DNA of 36,616 nt, taken from positions 1 to 36,616 of the forward strand of contig CAZHBA010000070.1 in the NCBI GenBank assembly GCA_964530225.1, written 5' to 3'. This stretch comes from CAZHBA01 sp964530225 (lineage in GTDB: Bacteria > Pseudomonadota > Alphaproteobacteria > UBA6615). Positions 31,222 to 36,616 of this stretch are shown in pieces. Made by a program: the position numbers and the translations under genes. The stretch's first letter is position 1; each line of letters begins with the position of its first letter. The notes beneath the pieces were generated by a model that saw only the letters and a list, made by a program, of their open reading frames with translations, was not told the origin of the DNA and made no database searches.

Positions 31222-31266
31222 ACGCGTTTACAACACTGCAAACCTGCACCTGCGGGTCCCTATCTA

Positions 31267-32484
31267 TCACCCCTCCGCCGCCAGCGTCTTGCGCAGATAG
31301 TCGAGCAAGCTGATCACCGCATAGCTGCGCATGCGCGAGCGCGCACCGGGCAGGGTCACCGCGCGCGACTTGCGCGTGCCCTGCATGGCGATGCCGACGA
31401 ACACCGTGCCGTTTGGGTAGTCCTCCATATCGCCCGGCTCCAGCGCGGCGATACCCACATCGGCGCCGAAATGGGCACGAGCCTGCTGGGCGGTGGTAGC
31501 GGCGCGCTTGTGGTCCATCGAAGTTGCTTCGGCCCCTTCATGATCCAAATCTGGAACGGCGACCAGGGAGCCGCGGAACGCCTGCAAATCGGGGTCGAGG
31601 ACGGTCATGCGAGTCGCCAGAATACCGCCGGTCAAGTACTCGGCCGCCGCCAGGGTCATGCCGCGCGCGCGCAGATCGTCGAGGACGACGCTTTCCATGG
31701 TCTCGTCGTCGACGCCGAAGACGACATCGCCAAGCAGATCGCGGATCAGCGCCTCCTCTGCGGCGATAATCTCCTCCGCCGCCGCCTCGTTTTCCGCCTT
31801 GGCGGTGATGCGCACCTTGATGCCTTCGATACCGCTGGCCTGGAACGCCAGTGTAGCGGTGCCTTGTTCCTCCAGCTCCTCGTGGCGACCAGCGAGCATC
31901 TCGGCCAGCGCCGACTCCCCGTGCCCCCAGGTGCGCACGACGCGGCTACGGATCACCGCGGTCTGGCCCGAGCGGCGCTGCAGGTCGGCCAGAACAGTGC
32001 CTTCCATCATTTCGCGCATCTCGAACGGCACGCCGGGTACGGCGTAGATCACCTTGTCGCCCACCGGACAGATCAGGCCGGGCGCGGTACCGGGCATTTG
32101 CGCGATGGGCGTGGCGCCGGTGGGAATATCGGCCTGGCGCAAATTATTGTCGGGCATGACGCGGCCGCGGGCCTCGAACATGTCGCGAATTCTAATCGCA
32201 ATTTCATCGTCGCACTGCATGCCGACGCCCATGATTTTGGCGATCACCTCGCGGGTGATGTCGTCTTGGGTTGGGCCCAGCCCGCCGCAGCAGATCACTG
32301 CATCGCTGCGCTCGAGCGCGTGGCAGATGGTCTCTTCCATGCGCTCCGCATTGTCACCGACCTTGACCTGAAACAAGGAGTCGATCCCCGCCAGGGCCAA
32401 CTGCTCGCCGATCCACGACGAATTGGTATCGACGATCTGGCCGAGCAGCAGCTCGGTACCAATGGCAACGACTTCGCAACGCAT
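31267..32484 (-). CDS. cinA: CinA-like protein with degenerate amidase domain
   Basis: A 405-residue two-domain CinA homologue. The N-terminal MoCF/COG1058 domain is intact: EVVAIGTELLLGQIVDTNS (4-22), VICCGGLGPTQDDITREV (63-80) and PGVPFEMREMM (150-160). This domain is an ADP-ribose/CoA pyrophosphatase in some species. The C-terminal PncC domain (about 260-405) normally has A-E-S-C-T-G-G with the nucleophile Ser; here it is AEYLTGG (281-287). The downstream Y-S-N-x-x-K segment is VAVPDLDHEG, so the catalytic Ser and Lys are both missing. NMN deamidase activity is therefore unlikely. The start ATG 32484 follows GGGAGAG; the open frame continues upstream but overlaps the next gene. Probable operon with the serine hydrolase, 26 bp apart. 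Confidence 0.88.
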   Translation of the reverse strand: MRCEVVAIGTELLLGQIVDTNSSWIGEQLALAGIDSLFQVKVGDNAERMEETICHALERSDAVICCGGLGPTQDDITREVIAKIMGVGMQCDDEIAIRIRDMFEARGRVMPDNNLRQADIPTGATPIAQMPGTAPGLICPVGDKVIYAVPGVPFEMREMMEGTVLADLQRRSGQTAVIRSRVVRTWGHGESALAEMLAGRHEELEEQGTATLAFQASGIEGIKVRITAKAENEAAAEEIIAAEEALIRDLLGDVVFGVDDETMESVVLDDLRARGMTLAAAEYLTGGILATRMTVLDPDLQAFRGSLVAVPDLDHEGAEATSMDHKRAATTAQQARAHFGADVGIAALEPGDMEDYPNGTVFVGIAMQGTRKSRAVTLPGARSRMRSYAVISLLDYLRKTLAAEG

Positions 32485-32510
32485 GTGTACTCTCTCCCAG
32501 TCTAAATCCG

Positions 32511-33674
32511 TTAATCCAGCCAGTCGGGCTGCGGTCCGCCGCCGGCCGCCACCGACAACGCCGCACCGCGCGGGCCGATGCCCGGCCCGGTGCGCTGGAA
32601 GTTGGTGCAATACGCGAACGACATATTGCGCGTCCGGTCGCACCAGGCAACCGCGCCGCCGGTGCCCGAATGGCCGAACGCCGCCGGGTTCTCGCCCATT
32701 GGCAGCGTGTTGGTCTCGTTGTGCATGAAGCCATAGCCCATGCGTAAATGGCGCTGGGTCATGATGCAATCGTGGTCCCACACCAGCTCAGCGGCCTGAG
32801 CCACCGCACCCGACGACAGCAGCCGCACACCGTCGATCTCGCCGTCGCCGGCCAGCATAGCGTAAATGCGCGCCATCGCCCGTGCGTTGCCGTGACCACC
32901 GAACGACGGCACCTCGAGCTCGCGAATCTCGCGGCAGTTCTGGAAGTAGCCCATGGCCGGCGCCGAACGGAAGGCACGGCCCAACGGGGTCGTATCGTCG
33001 CCGGAGATCTTGAAAAACGCATTTTCGGGGTTGGGGTGCATGTCCGACACCCGTTCGATCTCGTCGGGCTTGAGGCCGATATTGTAATCGGCGCCCAGCG
33101 CCTCGCCCACCTCGTGGCGCAGAAAGGCGCCGATGGTGTCGCCCGTCACTCGGCGCACGATCTCGCCCAGGATGAAGCCGATATTGATCGAGTTATAGGC
33201 GCCATCGCTACCCGGCTGCCACGCCGGCTCCTGCGCCTCGATGGCGGCGATATGCACCGGCCAGTCGAACCACGAGCCCGATGGTGCAGTATCGCAATAG
33301 ATCACGCCGCAGCTGTGAGATAACACATGGCGCACCAGCACGCCTTCCTTACCCGCTTGAGCGAATTCCAGCCAGTAGTCGGCCACCGGCGCATCAAAAT
33401 CGATCACACCGCGATCGATAAGGATGTGGGTACAAACCGCGCTCATGCTCTTGGCCAGCGAGTTCATGATGACAATAGTGTTCTCGTCCCACGGCCGGGT
33501 ACGCTCCAGGTCCAAATACCCGCCCCACAGGTCGACGACCTTGTCGCCGCCCCTATAGACGCACACCGCCGCGCCAACCTCGCCGCGCTCGGCAAAATTG
33601 CGCTCGAACTCGGTGCGTACACCCGCGAATTCGTCCGCGCATCGACCGCTGATTGGAATATTGGTGACCGGCAC
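32511..33674 (-). CDS. serine hydrolase, beta-lactamase/transpeptidase-like (EstB type)
   Basis: A 387-residue class C beta-lactamase-fold hydrolase. S72-L-A-K75 is the SxxK nucleophile motif (MNSLAKSM); the Tyr motif is at GAYNSINIGFILGE, though its order is Y-N-S rather than Y-S/A-N; and HSGTGG provides the KTG-equivalent (H-x-G). There is no signal peptide, which favours a cytosolic esterase such as EstB or LACTB-like proteins over a true beta-lactamase. GTG 33674 is preceded by GGGGCGGGG. It lies upstream of cinA on the same strand. Confidence 0.9.
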   Translation of the reverse strand: MPVTNIPISGRCADEFAGVRTEFERNFAERGEVGAAVCVYRGGDKVVDLWGGYLDLERTRPWDENTIVIMNSLAKSMSAVCTHILIDRGVIDFDAPVADYWLEFAQAGKEGVLVRHVLSHSCGVIYCDTAPSGSWFDWPVHIAAIEAQEPAWQPGSDGAYNSINIGFILGEIVRRVTGDTIGAFLRHEVGEALGADYNIGLKPDEIERVSDMHPNPENAFFKISGDDTTPLGRAFRSAPAMGYFQNCREIRELEVPSFGGHGNARAMARIYAMLAGDGEIDGVRLLSSGAVAQAAELVWDHDCIMTQRHLRMGYGFMHNETNTLPMGENPAAFGHSGTGGAVAWCDRTRNMSFAYCTNFQRTGPGIGPRGAALSVAAGGGPQPDWLD

Positions 33675-33769
33675 ACCCCCGCCCCTTATTCTTTTTCGTT
33701 AACTCGGGGCTATTTATCTCATGTTTAACTGTCTAGCGCATAGAGCGGCACCTAGTCCCTTTTGAAAAT

Positions 33770-34549
33770 CTACGCTCGGGAGCCGACGGCAGACGGTTCG
33801 CTAAGATGGGGGTACTGCTCGGTCAGTAGCGAGCCGAGATAAAAGGTCGGCGCGTAGGCCGGATGGGCCTGAATGGCCTCCAGCCAACGCGGAATCGCCG
33901 GTTTATCGGCCCACATATGGTCGAGGCCCAAATCGTCGAGGCGGACGATGACCGGCATCATGGCAATATCGGCGATGGTGAATTCGTCGCCAAGGAACCA
34001 CGGCCCGCCACTATCGTCAATTTTCGCCTGCATGCGCACGCACGAACGAGCGAGCCGGTCGAGGGCTTCGCTATATACCTTTTCCGGAAAACCCACGCGG
34101 CCAAAATTGAGCAGAAATTCCTTGCGTAGCGGCTTGGCGTTGGCCATCGCCTGAAATTCATCCTCCGGCATGCTCTGAAAACGCACTAGAAACGCCATGT
34201 TGTAGGAGGGTACGCGCACCGCCGGGGTTGGCACCTCGTCGATATAAGCCATCAGCGAGCGCATGCGCGCCCGCATCACCGGGTCTTGCGGTACCAGTGG
34301 CGACCGCTCGGGGAACAACTCGTCGAGATATTGAACGATGACCAGGGAATCGATGATGTTGGCGCCCTTATGGATCAAGGTCGGCACCAGCCCGTTGGGG
34401 TTGATCGCCAGATATTCCGGCGTCAGCTGATCGCCCGAGAACAGATCGAGCTTATGCTCGGTGAATTCCTGGCCCTTGACGTGCAGCGCAAAGCGCACCT
34501 TGTGGCTGCAGATCGACTGAGAGGCGTTGTAGAGTTCGAATTCAAGCAT
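33770..34549 (-). CDS. glutathione S-transferase family protein
   Basis: A 259-residue cytosolic GST. The thioredoxin-like N-terminal domain starts FELYNASQSICSHKVRFALH, with Ser12/Cys14/Ser15 at the position of the activating residue. NPNGLVPTLI carries the cis-Pro and IIDSLVIVQYLDE the glutathione-binding D/E-S pair. The all-helical C-terminal domain has FLGDEFTIADIAMMPVIVRL, the N-capping box. It is longer than typical 200-220-residue bacterial GSTs, with extra sequence between the domains (about 95-150). The substrate is unknown; dehalogenation or detoxification roles are possible. Confidence 0.88.
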   Translation of the reverse strand: MLEFELYNASQSICSHKVRFALHVKGQEFTEHKLDLFSGDQLTPEYLAINPNGLVPTLIHKGANIIDSLVIVQYLDELFPERSPLVPQDPVMRARMRSLMAYIDEVPTPAVRVPSYNMAFLVRFQSMPEDEFQAMANAKPLRKEFLLNFGRVGFPEKVYSEALDRLARSCVRMQAKIDDSGGPWFLGDEFTIADIAMMPVIVRLDDLGLDHMWADKPAIPRWLEAIQAHPAYAPTFYLGSLLTEQYPHLSEPSAVGSRA

Positions 34550-34689
34550 CGTAAAAACTTTCCACCGATTGTGAGTATTTCTTTAGTAGTCTATCCAGAC
34601 GTCATAAACTTGCCACGCGTTTGTAACTAACTTCGCGTTTCTAATGTCGCAGCGCTTTAACCCAAACTTGCCTGCGACTGGAGAAATCT

Positions 34690-34800
34690 ATGCCGGATGT
34701 CGATTACACCACCTTTTCCTGAGACGAATTCGACGAGCTTAACAATCCGCGCCCGCAAGAGACCAAGTTTGCGGGATGGTGGAGAAAACCATCTCACGCC
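34690..34800 (+). pseudogene. 5' gene remnant stopped by TGA at codon 11
   Basis: ATG 34690 has GGAGA six bases upstream and opens MPDVDYTTFS, then TGA (34720-34722), then continues in the same frame with DEFDELNNPRPQETKFAGWW, which has a plausible N-terminal character and normal codons. After about 34770 the coding quality fades and the frame runs antisense into the Cfa-like gene. A nonsense change of TGG or CGA to TGA plus loss of the 3' part would explain it. I do not recognise the family, though D-E-F-x-x-x-x-N-P-R-P-x-E-T occurs at the start of some exported phosphatase-like proteins (from memory, weak). Confidence 0.35.
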
Positions 34801-34828
34801 GCAGCGTTATGGGCTGACTTTAGTCCGG

Positions 34829-35974
34829 CTAAGCCGTTTTGGGCTTGTAGAGCACCATGCGATAGCAATCGAGGTTGCGCGACAAAAATTCGTAGGTCGC
34901 GCCCCATAGATAGAGACGGAACTTACGGAATTCGAAGTCGCCGAACTCGCGGATGATGGCGTCTTTATTCCGGTCCAAGTTCTCCGCCCACTGCTTGAAG
35001 GTGAGGTAATAACTGTGCCGGTCGTTCTGGATCTCAAGCATCTCAAACGGCGTCTTGGCAACCTTGTTGACGAAGTCGTCGAGTACCAAGAACGAATGGT
35101 TACCAGGATAGATGTGGCGCACCATGAAGGTCGATAGCTCGTATTTCTTGCGCGCCGCGCTGCCGTCAAGGAACACCAGCCCGCCCGGCTTCAGCAAATA
35201 ATCGAACTTTTTCAATACCCGCTCGTAATTGGGCAAATGCTCGATGACGCCCATGATGACGACAGAATCAAACTTTTCCTCAGGGTCGTATTCGAGGAAA
35301 TCCTGCAGCAAGATGTCGAAATTATCGCGGTATTCTCTGAGCTTTTCGTTGATGAAGGTTTGCGATACATGGGAAATTGTCAGGCCGATAAAATTGATAC
35401 CCTTGGGCAACGCATGGCTGGCGAAAGCGCCCCAGCCAGGGCCGATCTCCAGCACCCGTTTCGATTGGCCGAGTTCGCACATTTCGGTGGCGTACTCGAA
35501 CTTCCGCCGTAGTGCGGCCTCCAGGGTTTCGTCGTCATTCTCGTAGACGCCCTGGCTGTAGGCCGGCAGCACGGGATCGAGGAAGTTGAGAAACAGTTTC
35601 GGGTCTAGATCGTAGTGCGACGTGATCGCCGCCTTATTAGTGAACACTTGGCCGAAAATCAACGGTTGGATAAACCGCCAGGCGGTGACGATCGGATGGC
35701 GATCGTCGAGCGAGGCGCGTAGCGCGAACGGGCTGATCATGTCGCCTTCCAGGTCGATATCGCCTTGTAGGTAGGCTTCGGCAATGTTCGCTTCGTCGAG
35801 CGTGCCCAGCGCCTTGACGGCCCGGTCGGTGCGCAGGGTCACATCGAATTGCGGCTCTCCGTCGCCAACGTCGCGCTTATTGCCATCGGGCAACTCAATC
35901 GAGAACGGGGTCTCGAGCGTGCCGATACGGTCGATGAATCCGTTGATCCTGCTGAAGTTTCCGGCTACTGCCAT
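34829..35974 (-). CDS. cyclopropane-fatty-acid synthase-like SAM methyltransferase
   Basis: A 381-residue protein with the full Cfa architecture: an N-terminal lipid-associated domain (about 1-110) and a class I methyltransferase domain with motif I RVLEIGPGWGAFASHAL (173-189), FIGLTIS and MGVIEHLPNYERVLKK. E. coli Cfa binds bicarbonate in its active site through Cys139, Glu239, His266 and Tyr317 (from memory). Here YSCAYW is replaced by YSQGVY (139-144, Cys to Gln) and LHTIG by FLDGS (His lost), although the Glu in IEHLP remains. It probably methylates lipids differently or has another substrate. GGGGGA precedes ATG. It is monocistronic here. Confidence 0.85.
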   Translation of the reverse strand: MAVAGNFSRINGFIDRIGTLETPFSIELPDGNKRDVGDGEPQFDVTLRTDRAVKALGTLDEANIAEAYLQGDIDLEGDMISPFALRASLDDRHPIVTAWRFIQPLIFGQVFTNKAAITSHYDLDPKLFLNFLDPVLPAYSQGVYENDDETLEAALRRKFEYATEMCELGQSKRVLEIGPGWGAFASHALPKGINFIGLTISHVSQTFINEKLREYRDNFDILLQDFLEYDPEEKFDSVVIMGVIEHLPNYERVLKKFDYLLKPGGLVFLDGSAARKKYELSTFMVRHIYPGNHSFLVLDDFVNKVAKTPFEMLEIQNDRHSYYLTFKQWAENLDRNKDAIIREFGDFEFRKFRLYLWGATYEFLSRNLDCYRMVLYKPKTA

Positions 35975-36038
35975 ACTTTTCCCCCGACGTCATTAGGGCT
36001 GTAACGATGAATGCCAATTCGTGTGTGAACACTTAAGA

Positions 36039-36269
36039 TTATCTTGCATAAAATCCAGCGGGAGGGAATGCCTCACACGCTGCATAGCACCGTGGGCTGA
36101 GAATACGTAACCGCCTATCCAGGGTTCGGTAGCTAAGCGGGCGGATCGTCAACGCCATCAAGACGGCAAGCAATATACTGGCGTAAGCCATGCCGGTGAC
36201 CATAACCAATCTAAGACCGAAGCCAAGCCGCCGTGTGAAGGTTTTTAGCGCATTGGTAGAGATCAGCAA
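36039..36269 (-). CDS. short membrane-anchor-like frame, possibly decayed
   Basis: A 76-codon frame with one strong hydrophobic segment (about 22-42, LVMVTGMAYASILLAVLMAL) between basic flanks (FTRRLGFGLR and RTLDRRLR). It begins at TTG with no clear ribosome site, is closed upstream by TAG, and ends soon after the helix. The pattern recalls the N-terminal anchor of bacterial acyltransferases, but the downstream catalytic part is absent. It may be a remnant; codon use is only moderately typical. Confidence 0.3.
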   Translation of the reverse strand: MLISTNALKTFTRRLGFGLRLVMVTGMAYASILLAVLMALTIRPLSYRTLDRRLRILSPRCYAACEAFPPAGFYAR

Positions 36270-36616
36270 AGCAGTCGAAGCCTAGGCACTCCAGGTAATC
36301 ACGCCCATGTGTTTTGCCGATCATCAATATATTTTACAAGAACTATTCTCCATTTTATTAGCCATATATTCGCTAGTATCACTTTGATTTAAAAGTACAT
36401 TTATACAAAATTTGGAACGTTAACTACAAAATTATCTTCTATTCTTGATTAGATTAAAATCTTGACAACCATTCCGTTGTTAAAATTGTATCTATTCTCG
36501 AAATAGTACGTTCCCGGCGCACTCGCGCGCCGGGCAAAACTCACTCGACGGCTGAATAGAGCCAATTTTAGGAAAATCCCACAAATTGGACTGATGGGGC
36601 TATTTTCCAGTCTAAT
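36270..36616. other. AT-rich tail, no gene
   Basis: The sequence from about 36320 to 36510 is strikingly AT-rich compared with the rest of the window and has no coding frame. It includes a TTGACA hexamer (36472-36477) upstream of the GC hairpin listed separately. At the end, CCAATTT (36562-36568) and AAATTGG (36583-36589) form an inverted repeat, nested inside ATAG..GCC and GG..CTAT arms, with alternative GGAAAAT/ATTTTCC pairing to the window end. This could be the leader of a gene that begins outside the window. Confidence 0.5.
36513..36534 (+). promoter_or_regulatory. GC-rich stem-loop in AT-rich leader
   Basis: CCCGGCGC (36513-36520) and GCGCCGGG (36527-36534) make a perfect eight-pair stem with a six-base loop, about 36 bases downstream of a TTGACA hexamer. 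No T-run follows, so it is a structured leader element or half of a processed RNA rather than a simple terminator. Confidence 0.55.

Noticed and set aside
31267..32505. Long open plus-strand frame opposite cinA
   Set aside because: It is the antisense shadow of a GC-rich gene; its translation is His/Arg/Ala-rich with no motif, while the minus frame has clear CinA motifs.
1..36616. CRISPR arrays, tRNA or rRNA genes, toxin-antitoxin pairs and prophage modules
   Set aside because: I looked for regularly spaced repeats, cloverleaf-like conserved arms (GGTTCRA) and typical gene pairs on both strands and found none that held up by eye; a tRNAscan/Infernal run would be needed to exclude them fully.

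Overview
The window looks like chromosomal DNA of a GC-rich alphaproteobacterium, probably Rhodospirillales-like. The basis is codon use, a short Lys/Glu/Ala-rich 'MARKTNY' protein, and a gene set dominated by soluble catabolic enzymes, ABC and DMT transport and many single-gene units. I see no rRNA, tRNA, CRISPR array, intact insertion sequence, phage module or origin. The taxonomic call is inference.

Layout. 1-3.7 kb: an alpha/beta hydrolase, a small secreted protein, a four-helix membrane protein and a D-threonine aldolase-type PLP enzyme, interleaved with fragments of a Gfo/Idh/MocA oxidoreductase, yajQ and a dienelactone hydrolase. 3.8-6.6 kb: a small basic protein, a GFA-type zinc protein, a truncated PNPOx-like protein, a 2-hydroxychromene-2-carboxylate isomerase-like protein and two unknowns. 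6.8-10.7 kb: a DMT transporter, an intact dienelactone hydrolase, an MscS channel and a RutB-like amidohydrolase. 11-19 kb: three separate ketopantoate-reductase-fold genes, a SAM methyltransferase, a GMC oxidoreductase and an SDR, plus two decayed genes. 19.2-24.5 kb: a complete ABC importer (binding protein, fused double permease, two ATPases). 24.5-28.1 kb: a wrecked TauD/TfdA dioxygenase followed by MBL hydrolase, SDR and cysteine synthase. 28-31.2 kb: a cupin, a Flp-like peptide, a second MBL hydrolase, palindromic repeats and a secreted-protein frame with three internal stops. 31.2-36.6 kb: a CinA homologue, a serine beta-lactamase-fold hydrolase, a GST, a Cfa-like methyltransferase and an AT-rich tail.

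The clearest functional unit is the importer: one periplasmic binding protein, a strong intercistronic hairpin, one permease carrying both membrane domains and two non-identical ATPases whose genes overlap by four bases. Its substrate is not readable from sequence. Other plausible transcription units are serine hydrolase-cinA, KPR-methyltransferase and MBL-SDR.

The most unusual property of the window is gene decay. At least eight recognisable or codon-like remnants lie in the spacers. Several keep one continuous reading frame broken only by nonsense codons, and others are terminal fragments or internal deletions. This suggests recent, ongoing gene loss by point nonsense mutation and deletion, as in lineages shifting lifestyle or living at small population size (inference). 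Two intact-length genes, cinA and the Cfa-like gene, have lost residues that are normally catalytic. I did not find a convincing new defence or mobile system.
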